Virus record (IMG/VR): IMGVR_UViG_3300049255_000539
Span: 1-21,777 of that record
Length of the DNA: 21,777 bases
Source: a virus
Direction: 5' to 3' (one strand)
In this document: positions 7,905 to 14,440 of the stretch, in pieces
Layout: every line of letters starts with the position of its first letter
Numbering within the stretch: the first letter of the stretch is position 1
Translations under genes and position numbers: made by a program
The notes under the pieces: generated by a model
Seen by the model: only the letters and a program-made list of their open reading frames with translations
What the model was told of the DNA's origin: nothing
The model's database searches: none

Positions 7905-8111
7905 TCAGGGGTCGGACGACGCCGCGCGGGCGCGCATCGCCGCGACGAACTGCGCGTGCGCCTTCGGGTCGCGAAGCGTCGCCATGGGTTCGAACGGGTA
8001 CCGCTCCAGCACCGACGAGTCGTAGCGGGCGCGCTCGACGATCGTGTGGAACTGAGCGGCCGGCAGCCAGCGGACGCCGCCGCTCGAGCGCTGGCGTGTG
8101 CAATCGCGCAT
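7905..8111 (-). CDS. Small hypothetical protein
   Basis: The 68-residue product has no domain I recognise. It is Arg- and Ala-rich, with a central 'FHTIVERARYDSSVLERYPF' segment that reads like a folded helical protein. Third codon positions are overwhelmingly G or C and the frame uses the same preferred codons as neighbouring genes, which is why I accept it. There is no Shine-Dalgarno sequence before the ATG at 8111; GGGAGAG lies about 20 bases upstream, so the true start is uncertain. It stands alone between the HTH/coiled-coil gene and the methyltransferase. Confidence 0.5.
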   Translation of the reverse strand: MRDCTRQRSSGGVRWLPAAQFHTIVERARYDSSVLERYPFEPMATLRDPKAHAQFVAAMRARAASSDP

Positions 8112-8316
8112 CGCGAGAAGTAGTCGCGGTCTCTCCCGCGAGTCACGCCATGGTGACGTCGGCGTTCGCGGCGCGGTCGGCCTCGTCGGACCTTTAGGAC
8201 GCGCGCAGTTTGGGGATGGCGCAGCCGGTCACCGGCCCTCCATCCGTCATCGTGTCCCCTCAACCTTGGGACTCTGGATCGCGAGGTTCTTCCGCCTTCG
8301 CTTCCTCCGGCTCGAA
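8112..8316. other. Intergenic gap without a convincing gene
   Basis: These 205 bases hold only a possible 18-codon leftward reading frame (about 8250 to 8195) and GC-rich short repeats. I see no clear promoter, terminator or RNA gene. Confidence 0.4.
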
Positions 8317-8715
8317 CTAAGCGCTCGACTTCACGGTCGAATCGGTCGATGTCGATTTGTGCTGGAGCGCCGACACCGCCTCGCGGAGCTGGTACACCTC
8401 CTGGCGCAGGCTCTGGACGCCCTGGGCCGTGTCGTGATCGAGTTCGCGCAGCTCGTGGATCGCGCGAGCTTGGGCTTGCACCTGGTTGAAGAGCCGCCGG
8501 TGGTCGCCGTCCCGCGTGGCTGCGCAGGGCACTTGGACTCCGGGATGCAGCCGATCGAACGCCCGGCGAGAAATGCACAGCTTGTTTCCGATGCGGCGAA
8601 CCCCGCTGGCCGGCTGGCCCTCGAGCGATGCGAGCCGTGCGCGCGAAGCGCGGGGCGAGATTCCCAGCGCCCTCGCGACATCGGGCGCGTAGAGCACTTC
8701 ACGATGTTCGTCCAT
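8317..8715 (-). CDS. HTH DNA-binding protein with coiled-coil tail (excisionase/MerR-like)
   Basis: The 132-residue product begins with a winged-helix/MerR-like DNA-binding region: 'LYAPDVARALGISPRASRARL' at about 8-28 reads as a helix-turn-helix, followed by a wing-like 'GVRRIGNKLCISRRAFDRL' at about 38-56. Residues about 75-120 form a predicted coiled coil with heptad Leu/Val spacing, likely for dimerisation. The tail is Ser/Thr-rich. GGAGG with 7-base spacing supports the ATG at 8715. It lies 136 bases after the serine recombinase on the same strand, so it may be a recombination directionality factor or a local regulator. It could equally be an unrelated transcription factor. Confidence 0.7.
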   Translation of the reverse strand: MDEHREVLYAPDVARALGISPRASRARLASLEGQPASGVRRIGNKLCISRRAFDRLHPGVQVPCAATRDGDHRRLFNQVQAQARAIHELRELDHDTAQGVQSLRQEVYQLREAVSALQHKSTSTDSTVKSSA

Positions 8716-8851
8716 GGTTCTGCCTCCGTGTGACGGCTCGCGTTCTGCGCCCCGTCATCTCCCCGTAAGGCAAGGCTTCCGGCGAACTTGGGCCGAAATC
8801 GACCTGCGACCGCGCTCGTCCGGCGCTTCGAAGCTGTCGTGGCCGTGCGGC

Positions 8852-9541
8852 CTATGCCGCCACGAGGCGCTGCACCTGGACGACGGCGAAGCGCCCGCCG
8901 GAGCGGCTCGTGAGCCCCTCAGCGGCCAGCTGCGCGGCGATCTGGCGCAGCGACGCCCCTTGCGCCCGCAGCTCGCGCGCCCGCGCCAGGACCCGCTGCT
9001 CGGCCGCGTCCTCGACCAGCCGTACGCCGTCCGCGGCGAGCTGGTACCCGAAGGGCGGCTCGCCGCCCGTGTACTCGCCGCGCTCGGCCTTGTGCTGGAG
9101 CACCGCCGACGTGCGCTCGCTGATCTGGTTGCGCTCCAGCTCCGCGGCGCCGGCCATGACGGTCAGGAAAAACTTCCCCATCGCGCTCGACGTGTCGATC
9201 GCGGAGCCGCCGAGGTCGAGCAAGTGCAGGCCCACCCCGGCGCGATCCCAAACCTCGACGTTCGCCAAACAGTCCGCGCAGTTGCGGAACAGGCGATCGA
9301 GCTTGAAGGCGACCACGCCGGTGATCCGGCGGCGCCTGAGCAGTTCGAGGAGCCGCTGCCCCCCTGGGCGCACCCGCAGCGGCTTCGAGGCGCTCACGCC
9401 GGGGTCCTGGACGAGCTCGACGAGCTCCAGGCCGCGCATCGCGCAGTAGGCCTCGATCCGGGCGCGCTGGGCGTCCAAGCTGATGCCCTCGCGGCTTTGC
9501 TCCTCGCTGCTCACGCGCACGTAACCGGCGACCTTTCGCAT
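8852..9541 (-). CDS. Serine recombinase (resolvase/invertase type)
   Basis: The product is 229 residues from the ATG at 9541. The N-terminal catalytic domain shows 'YVRVSSEEQ' with nucleophile Ser11, the helper region 'FKLDRLFRN' with the conserved Arg residues, and a long E-helix region ending near 'ERNQISERTSAVLQHKAERG'. A short C-terminal segment ('RELRAQGASLRQIAAQLAAEGL') is an HTH-like DNA-binding part. At about 230 residues it is longer than classic resolvases and much shorter than large serine integrases, and it has no Cys zinc ribbon. It could integrate this element, resolve multimers or invert DNA. A GTG at 9568 would add nine residues; the ATG gives the typical family N-terminus. 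Neither has a good ribosome-binding site. A 22-base hairpin sits just upstream. Confidence 0.9.
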   Translation of the reverse strand: MRKVAGYVRVSSEEQSREGISLDAQRARIEAYCAMRGLELVELVQDPGVSASKPLRVRPGGQRLLELLRRRRITGVVAFKLDRLFRNCADCLANVEVWDRAGVGLHLLDLGGSAIDTSSAMGKFFLTVMAGAAELERNQISERTSAVLQHKAERGEYTGGEPPFGYQLAADGVRLVEDAAEQRVLARARELRAQGASLRQIAAQLAAEGLTSRSGGRFAVVQVQRLVAA

Positions 9542-9568
9542 GGCCGGCACGTTGAGTCCGGGCCGCAC

Positions 9569-9904
9569 GAAGTCAACGGCGGGACCCCGCCGTTGTCACC
9601 TGCGCCCGAGGAGAGGGCGCGGGCCCTCGAAGTCAGCGCGCGTGGGGCTGACCGGTGGGCTCACCCACCGCCGCGCGCTCCGGTGCACGTGCCATCGGGG
9701 CCCAACCCGAGCGGGCTTCGCGGCGCCGAGCGCCCTCCGGCTCGTGTGCGCGCGCCGTCTCCGAGCGCCGGCGCGCCGTTCGGTTCACAAGTCCGCGCTT
9801 TTTTTTGTCGCGTCGGTGCGCGGCTGCGAACCCCCGCGTCCGCCCATGACGTCCCGGAGATCCGGCGACAGCCCCGACAAAACCGTCTCCGGAGTCTGCG
9901 CCAC
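9569..9904. other. Non-coding gap upstream of recombinase (possible attachment/control region)
   Basis: These 336 bases contain no ORF I accept. They contain the 22-base hairpin at 9574-9595, GAGGGC-GCGG-GCCCTC near 9612-9627, a GCGCCGGCGC palindrome at 9765-9774 and a run of eight T at 9799-9806 on the plus strand. The recombinase attachment site could lie here, as it often adjoins the recombinase gene, but I see no core sequence that proves it. Confidence 0.35.
9574..9595. promoter_or_regulatory. Perfect hairpin just upstream of recombinase gene
   Basis: CAACGGCGGG and its exact reverse complement are separated by two bases (ten base pairs, or nine with a four-base loop). It ends 5 bases upstream of the recombinase GTG and 32 upstream of the ATG. 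No T-run follows on either side, so an operator or recombinase-binding site is more likely than a terminator. Confidence 0.45.
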
Positions 9905-10567
9905 TCATCTGAGACAGCAGACCTCATCGGAGTAGGCGCACGAATCGGCAGGCCCCATTCGGGTGCAGTCGACGCTCGCCGAAAGCACGCACCGGCCGCC
10001 TGCGTTCGCGCAAGCGGGCAGTGTGTCCTCTGGCTCGGAATACCCCAGCTGGCACTTGCCAGCACGGCAAATTGCCCCCGGAGGGCCCTCCGCTGGGCAG
10101 TTGCAAGAGGATCCGGGTGGGGAGCTGGCGATTGCGCGCGCAAACGCCGTCACGTACTGGGACGCGGCGCACCGGTTGACGGCCGCCCCCCAGCATCCGT
10201 CGCAGGCCGAGGCGGGGCACGAACCCACTTCGCCTACCGGTACACAGTCGCTGTCGACCGCACAGGACTGGTCGTACTGAGAGGCCAAGACGACGGCGCA
10301 CGATGCTGAATCGGTCGCGCCGGCGTCGCCGCGTGCCGCGGCATCGCCGCAGGACGCCTCGGCCACACCGGTCGCGTCGACTGTCACGCTCGCGTCGAGC
10401 GCGGAGCCAGAGTCGTCCATGACGCCAGCGTCGGCAGCCGAGCTCCGTGGAGCGCCACCTTCCCGCACGGCCCCTTCGGCGGAGCCCATGTCAATGGCGC
10501 GCCCGCCGCACGCCACACCGAGCGCAGCGGCGAGGAGACCGTACGCAGCAACGGAACGAAGCCGCAT
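9905..10567 (-). CDS. Cys-rich secreted lipoprotein
   Basis: The 220-residue product has a signal peptide with basic 'MRLR', a hydrophobic core and Cys20 in 'LGVAC'; the lipobox is imperfect, with Gly at -3. A linker of Asp, Ala, Gly and Ser (about 25-85) follows, of the sort common in myxobacterial lipoproteins. The remainder has about 16 cysteines, including 'DSDCVPVGEVGSCP', 'CDGCWGAAVN' and a final 'CCLR', implying a disulphide-rich extracytoplasmic domain. No enzymatic motif is seen. I choose the ATG at 10567 because it puts the signal peptide at the N-terminus; an upstream GTG/ATG would add a non-signal extension. It is the last of three lipoprotein genes in a row and lies next to the recombinase. 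The family looks host-like rather than phage-like. Confidence 0.75.
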   Translation of the reverse strand: MRLRSVAAYGLLAAALGVACGGRAIDMGSAEGAVREGGAPRSSAADAGVMDDSGSALDASVTVDATGVAEASCGDAAARGDAGATDSASCAVVLASQYDQSCAVDSDCVPVGEVGSCPASACDGCWGAAVNRCAASQYVTAFARAIASSPPGSSCNCPAEGPPGAICRAGKCQLGYSEPEDTLPACANAGGRCVLSASVDCTRMGPADSCAYSDEVCCLR

Positions 10568-10699
10568 GCCGGGGACACGTACACGCCGCGTGCCGAGCGC
10601 TGGGATGTGACTCGAGGCGCGATACTTCACGCGCGCGCGTGCGCGGGACGCGACCGCTTCTTGTGGTGTCGGCGGTGGGCTTGGCGCGACTGCCTTGCG
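10568..10699. other. Gap between lipoprotein genes with alternating GC palindrome
   Basis: The 132 bases hold a 14-bp palindrome of alternating C/G (CACGCGCGCGCGTG at 10628-10641), which could form Z-DNA. I see no promoter or terminator. Confidence 0.3.
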
Positions 10700-11014
10700 C
10701 TACTCGAAGGCGCTGTCGGCCGACGCATCGATGTCGGCATCTTGCTCGTCGTCGGAGTCCGGTGCGTCGGCGGATGCGTCCTGACTGTCAGTGGATCCAC
10801 TCTCTGCCTTGGGCATGCAGCAGGTCGGAGAAGAGAGAAAGGGCCCGCATGAGATCCCCGAATTCGGCGCGAGACCCGTCGGGCACCAGACCCACGTGCC
10901 TCCGCACCAGCCACCCGCCTTCTCGCAGTCGCTCTTGCCCTGCTCGAGCAGGGGGTTGCGCCGCTCGTCCGGCACGCACGCGCAAAGCAGGGTGAGCACA
11001 AGGGGCCAGCGCAC
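10700..11014 (-). CDS. Small Cys-rich lipoprotein
   Basis: The 104-residue product starts with a short signal peptide; 'LTLLCAC' contains lipobox LCAC with lipidation at Cys13. The mature part has about eight cysteines in 'CEKAGGWCGG', 'WCPTGLAP', 'SCGP' and 'TCCMP', a pattern implying a small disulphide-bonded fold like secreted myxobacterial proteins. The tail from about 72 is strongly acidic (Asp/Ser/Ala-rich). The predicted start is GTG at 11014, with no strong ribosome-binding site. It lies 33 bases after the larger lipoprotein gene. Function is unknown. Confidence 0.7.
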   Translation of the reverse strand: MRWPLVLTLLCACVPDERRNPLLEQGKSDCEKAGGWCGGTWVWCPTGLAPNSGISCGPFLSSPTCCMPKAESGSTDSQDASADAPDSDDEQDADIDASADSAFE

Positions 11015-11047
11015 AATCGGAGCTTACGCGGTCGGACGGCGCTGCGC

Positions 11048-11734
11048 TCACGGTTCGGTCTGGATTGTCGCCTGCACGAACGTGCTCGGAGCGGACTCGG
11101 GCAGCAGCGAGAACACAGTTTCGCCCGACGGCACGGCGGACCCGGCGCAGCTGCCGTCGGGCTGGAGCGAATAGAGCTGGGCCGGTGCGTGGGTGAGGAC
11201 GGTGCCCATCTTCGCGAGGTGGGCTCCGCCAGGGCCACAGGCCGATCCTGGGTCGGTCCACGACGCCCACGTCGGCGTGCTGCAGAAGGAGCCGCCAGCG
11301 AGGGCAACACGCTGTGAGCAGCCTGAGTCCGAGAACGCTGTGTACGGCGTGACATTGCCGCCGAACCCCGTCCAAGTTGGGATGCACCGGACCCAACCAT
11401 CAGCCGTCGGTTGAAATGTGCAATCGAGATCGAGCGTCGCGTCGTGCCAGCCGAGGAACTGCTTCGAACCGTCCGCTCCGGCGTAGTACTTCGCCTTCAG
11501 GCGGGAGCCGCTCTGGTAAGGATCCGCGCTGGCCTCGGATACGGGATCCGTGAGCGCGTCGAGGATCCCGCTGGAACCATCACCCGATGCACTCCCGCTG
11601 GATCCGCTCCCACCTCCACTTCCGCCTTCGCCTGCCGCGTGCCCCGAAGGCCCGCTGGCGGCACTGCAGGCGGCCATGATGGCGTAGATCGCGAGTGAAC
11701 CAGCAAGCATCCGAAGCGCTTCACCTGAACGCAT
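11048..11734 (-). CDS. Predicted outer-surface lipoprotein
   Basis: The 228-residue product has a signal peptide, with lipobox-like 'IMAAC' giving Cys23. A Gly/Ser-rich linker (about 27-55) leads to a globular part beginning 'SGSRLKAKYYAGADGSKQF' (about 75-93). This part includes 'GWHDATLDLDCTF' and 'DGWVRCIP', which resemble a domain I recall from many Polyangia secreted proteins; that is memory, not a search. Several paired cysteines suggest disulphides. The ATG at 11734 is preceded by GGAGGT with 8-base spacing, a strong site that sets the start. It is the first of three lipoprotein genes. It lies 26 bases after the preceding replication-module gene, so it may be transcribed from that operon or carry its own promoter. 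A phage moron or acquired host cargo is plausible. Confidence 0.75.
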   Translation of the reverse strand: MRSGEALRMLAGSLAIYAIMAACSAASGPSGHAAGEGGSGGGSGSSGSASGDGSSGILDALTDPVSEASADPYQSGSRLKAKYYAGADGSKQFLGWHDATLDLDCTFQPTADGWVRCIPTWTGFGGNVTPYTAFSDSGCSQRVALAGGSFCSTPTWASWTDPGSACGPGGAHLAKMGTVLTHAPAQLYSLQPDGSCAGSAVPSGETVFSLLPESAPSTFVQATIQTEP

Positions 11735-11760
11735 CGACGAGTACCTCCGAGGCCGCGAGC

Positions 11761-12399
11761 CTACCTCGGGGACCGCGCGACGGCGACGCTCACGCGAGCC
11801 TCCGCGTACCTCGCCCTCGCGGCGGCGAGCATCGTCGTCGCCTCGCGCCGGATCTCCTCGTAGGCTGCGCGCCCGTCGGGAGCAGTCGCCGCCGCCAGCC
11901 ATCGCACCGTCGTCTCGATGGGCTCGTGCATGCCCCTCGCCGCGCGCGAGCGGTTCCTGGCCCACGCCGTCTGCGTCAGGCAGGCCACGTCCGCAAGCCG
12001 TCCGAGCGTGTGTTCGGTGGGCTCGCCGCCGTAGTAGGCGTCGAGCACTGCTTGGTCGCGCTGGGAGAGCAGGGCGAGCGTCTTGCTCACCAGGCGAAAC
12101 CGCCCCCGCGCGTCGAGGTACGCAACCATCGCGTCCTCGCCGTCGAAGTTCACGGCGCCGTGCTCGCTCCCGCACTCGACGAGCTCCGTCCACGGCGTGC
12201 CCGGGGTGGGGCGCTCCGCCGTACGCCCGGGAGTCGCCCTCGCCAAGCGCGTGCACACCGCGCCGAGGTTGGACCGCTCGCCGGGCGCGCCGGGCATGTA
12301 CCGCCCGAAGTAGGCGCGCAGCTCGGCCTCGTAGCGCAAGGACAGGGGCGCGGGAACTTCGATGCTCGGATGGCTGTGGATGGCACGCTCAGGTCGCAT
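11761..12399 (-). CDS. Putative HTH transcription factor (sigma region 4-like)
   Basis: The 212-residue product has a central segment 'LVSKTLALLSQRDQAVLDAYYGG' (about 105-127) followed by 'LGRLADVACLTQTAWARNRSRAARG' (about 133-157). This resembles the pattern of sigma-70 region 4 or phage late-gene activators: a helix before a helix-turn-helix. I am not sure of the family. The start at ATG 12399 is supported by AAGGAGG with 6-base spacing. The gene begins 11 bases inside the end of the ParB-like gene and closes the replication module, a common place for a late-gene activator. A C-terminal helical tail is Ala/Arg-rich. Confidence 0.6.
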   Translation of the reverse strand: MRPERAIHSHPSIEVPAPLSLRYEAELRAYFGRYMPGAPGERSNLGAVCTRLARATPGRTAERPTPGTPWTELVECGSEHGAVNFDGEDAMVAYLDARGRFRLVSKTLALLSQRDQAVLDAYYGGEPTEHTLGRLADVACLTQTAWARNRSRAARGMHEPIETTVRWLAAATAPDGRAAYEEIRREATTMLAAARARYAEARVSVAVARSPR

Positions 12400-13192
12400 C
12401 GTCGTCCTCCTTCGCCCTGCACTGGTCTCGCAGGGCAGCGAGCAGCTGCACCGCCTTCTCTTGCACGCGCAGGATCTCTGCCGCCGCCTTCTCGGCGAAC
12501 ACCATGTCCAGCCGGCGGTCGGTGCTCCATCCGCCAGCGAGGCGCTTCCAGTCGGACGCCAGGCGGGTCTGCGCCATGAGCACCGCCTCGACAGCCTTCG
12601 CTTCATCCTGCGGCTTGCGCCTTCGCCGCTGGCGCGGGGTGCTCATCCCCATCGTGTAGGTCTTGCCCTTCCGGCGCACCTTGCGGCGGGCCTTCGAGGG
12701 CGCCGTGGCGGTCGCCTCCGCGAGCGTCATCTGGGATTCGCATCTGGCAACGTTGCCAGATGCACGGGTGGATCCTCCGCGGAGCTTGCTCACGAAGGTG
12801 TGCGAGACGCCTGCCCGACGGGCGATCTCGCGATCGTTCCACTGCGACCACTCCTCGTCGCGAAGCAGTACCTCGACGGCGCGGCGCTTGTCCGCCTTCG
12901 TCCTCGGCAGTCCGTGCGCGGCGTTGGCGCCGACCGAGTGCAGTATCGCGTCGCGCACGGTGCCCTGGCGGACGTCGCAGGCCAGTTCGGATTCGCCAGC
13001 TTCTCGGAACGCGGCGAGCCGGTGAAAGCCGTCGGCCAGCCAGTACTCCGTGCCATCGTGGAAGACGACCACCGGGGGGAGCGCCTCCCCCCGGCGGATC
13101 GCCTCCGCATACTCCGCGACGGTTTCGGCGGAGATGGCCGCGCGCGACTGCGTGCCGCCGTCCGTGCGGACAACGTCCAGCGCGAGTTTCAC
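12389..13192 (-). CDS. ParB-like protein with HTH
   Basis: The 267-residue product begins at GTG 13192, overlapping the previous stop as GTGA. Residues about 1-75 form a ParB/Srx-type domain with 'GTQSRAAISAETVAEYAEAI' and 'WLADGFHRLAAF' (51-62), where the usual GxxR signature is GFHR. Residues about 100-139 are a helix-turn-helix with 'NDREIARRAGVSHTFVSKLRG'. The C-terminal part (155-267) is basic then helical. ParB-type proteins bind palindromic DNA for partition or silencing, and some act as regulators. Codons 144-151, directly after the HTH, form a perfect 24-bp palindrome (12740-12763), reported separately. No ParA ATPase is seen in the window, so classical partition is not established. 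Confidence 0.85.
   Translation of the reverse strand: MKLALDVVRTDGGTQSRAAISAETVAEYAEAIRRGEALPPVVVFHDGTEYWLADGFHRLAAFREAGESELACDVRQGTVRDAILHSVGANAAHGLPRTKADKRRAVEVLLRDEEWSQWNDREIARRAGVSHTFVSKLRGGSTRASGNVARCESQMTLAEATATAPSKARRKVRRKGKTYTMGMSTPRQRRRRKPQDEAKAVEAVLMAQTRLASDWKRLAGGWSTDRRLDMVFAEKAAAEILRVQEKAVQLLAALRDQCRAKEDDDAT
12740..12763. promoter_or_regulatory. Perfect 24-bp palindrome inside ParB-like gene
   Basis: The half-site GCATCTGGCAAC is followed directly by its exact reverse complement. It spans eight whole codons (residues 144-151, A-S-G-N-V-A-R-C). Four of these are GCA, TCT, GTT and AGA, unusual beside the surrounding G/C-ending codons, which suggests selection on the DNA. It may be a binding site for the encoded ParB-like HTH (parS-like, or an autoregulatory operator). 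Confidence 0.7.
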
Positions 13193-13992
13193 GCGGTCCT
13201 CGCCGATGCCCGCAGCGCGGTGTGCAGGTCGCGGAAGTAGTGCAGCCCGTCCTCCGGCTGCGTGATGCGCTGGACCGAGCGGCCCAGGATGTAGAGCTGC
13301 GCGCAGCGCAAGGTGCGGAGCATCATGTCGATCCGGTCCGACGTGCGCCGCGGCGAGGCCTCGACCACGGCGCGATGCAGAGCGAGGACCGGCGAGCCGG
13401 GACCGAGGGGTGCGAGCGCGACATAGCGATGGGCGAACTCGTCCACACGCGCCGGGTGACACGGGTACGCGTAGGCGAGCGCGCCATGAACGAACGCCGG
13501 CGTCCTACCCGGCAGCGTCTCGATGACCCAGTCGACGCCGGACCGATGCTCCTCGTAGCAGGCGCGGATCGCGTCCACCGAGGGCCGTGTGTCCGATCGC
13601 GTCAACAGCAGCTCGATCGCCGAGCACGCCGCAGCGACACGCGTAGACTTCGCGACGCGCGTACCCGATCCGTCGAGCAGGAAGTCGCCCACGCGACGGA
13701 TCCGCCCGCGGTCGCGCGGTGCGTCGATGTTGGGTGCGTTGAGCGTCACGCGCATGGTCTGGGCGCAGCCCGACTGGACGATCGCGTGCAGGCGGTGCTG
13801 GCCGTCGACGAGGTTCATGTTCTCGTCGAAGGCGATGCCCTGCTCGGTCGTGACGAACCTGCCCTTGAGCATGTCGAACGCCAGCGTCTTCACGGCGTCG
13901 GCGCTGATCGGCCGGTTGTTCCTGTTGTTCTTCAGGTAGAACCGCGCCAGCTCCGGGGTGATGTTCTCGGTGACGGTGTACATCTCGCTCAT
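13189..13992 (-). CDS. ParB-superfamily (DGQHR-type) protein
   Basis: The 267-residue product has the hallmark 'NLVDGQHRLHAI' with DGQHR at 63-67, preceded by 'NRPISADAVKTLAFDMLKG' (about 26-44). This matches the N-terminal core of ParB/sulfiredoxin-like DGQHR-domain proteins found in phages and defence islands. The remaining helical region (about 95-267) has no motif I recognise. The ATG at 13992 overlaps the previous stop as ATGA, and AAAGGA lies 9 bases before it. It sits directly upstream of a second ParB-like gene joined by GTGA, so the two are coupled. DNA binding or nucleotide-dependent activity is expected from the superfamily but not shown. Confidence 0.8.
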   Translation of the reverse strand: MSEMYTVTENITPELARFYLKNNRNNRPISADAVKTLAFDMLKGRFVTTEQGIAFDENMNLVDGQHRLHAIVQSGCAQTMRVTLNAPNIDAPRDRGRIRRVGDFLLDGSGTRVAKSTRVAAACSAIELLLTRSDTRPSVDAIRACYEEHRSGVDWVIETLPGRTPAFVHGALAYAYPCHPARVDEFAHRYVALAPLGPGSPVLALHRAVVEASPRRTSDRIDMMLRTLRCAQLYILGRSVQRITQPEDGLHYFRDLHTALRASARTA

Positions 13993-14195
13993 CGGGCACG
14001 TCCTTTCACTTCGAGGGTGGGAACTGCATCGGGGCCGCTCGGGGGCGGCCAGAACGCGGCCAGGACGCAGATCGCCAGGCCGAAGTAGAACTGCGCGACC
14101 AGCACGGGGACGCAGGCGCCGGGCACCGCGAGTTCGACGACTGCGGTGAGGACGATCGCCAGGCTCGTCCAGCACCAGAAGGCGCGCTCGCTCAC
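13989..14195 (-). CDS. Small two-pass membrane protein
   Basis: The 68-residue product has two hydrophobic segments, about 9-22 ('TSLAIVLTAVVELAV') and 28-47 ('CVPVLVAQFYFGLAICVLAA'), separated by a short Pro/Gly turn. A basic C-terminus follows. It starts with GTG in a GTGA overlap and ends in an ATGA overlap, so it is translated as part of the operon. I do not recognise it. Its place inside a replication operon is unusual for a membrane protein; superinfection exclusion or membrane anchoring of replication are guesses. A holin is unlikely from context but not excluded by size. Confidence 0.6.
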   Translation of the reverse strand: MSERAFWCWTSLAIVLTAVVELAVPGACVPVLVAQFYFGLAICVLAAFWPPPSGPDAVPTLEVKGRAR

Positions 14196-14440
14196 GGCTG
14201 CCTCCGCAGGTGCTGACAGGCGAAGTAGACGAGGCTGTCTTCGATCTCCTCGCGGGCCTCGGTGGCGAAGTCGCGCCTGTCATGTGCGACGTCGAGGCGG
14301 CCGTAGATCTCCGCGCCACGCAGGAGGCGCGCCGCGATCCGGGTGAGCACACGCACCTCGTCCTCGCCGAGAACGTCGACGATGGCGCGGAGCTCGTCGC
14401 GCGGGGCGAGCGTCGCCCAGGACTCGGGACAGGCGATCAC
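14192..14440 (-). CDS. Small helical hypothetical protein (possible MazG-like)
   Basis: The 82-residue product has an acidic helical C-terminal half: 'EIYGRLDVAHDRRDF' then 'EAREEIEDSLVYFACQHL' (about 43-78). The ExxE-x-D spacing and preceding Tyr-Gly recall small phage proteins with an all-alpha NTP pyrophosphatase (MazG-like) pattern, which would act on nucleotides. The match is weak and only by eye. It starts with GTG in a GTGA overlap with the nuclease gene and is joined by GTGA to the next gene. Confidence 0.6.
   Translation of the reverse strand: MIACPESWATLAPRDELRAIVDVLGEDEVRVLTRIAARLLRGAEIYGRLDVAHDRRDFATEAREEIEDSLVYFACQHLRRQP

Noticed and set aside
8195-8250. 18-codon leftward reading frame
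   Set aside because: Too short, with no ribosome-binding site or recognisable product.
9799-9806. T8 run as intrinsic terminator
   Set aside because: No stable stem directly precedes it on the plus strand, and no rightward gene ends here.
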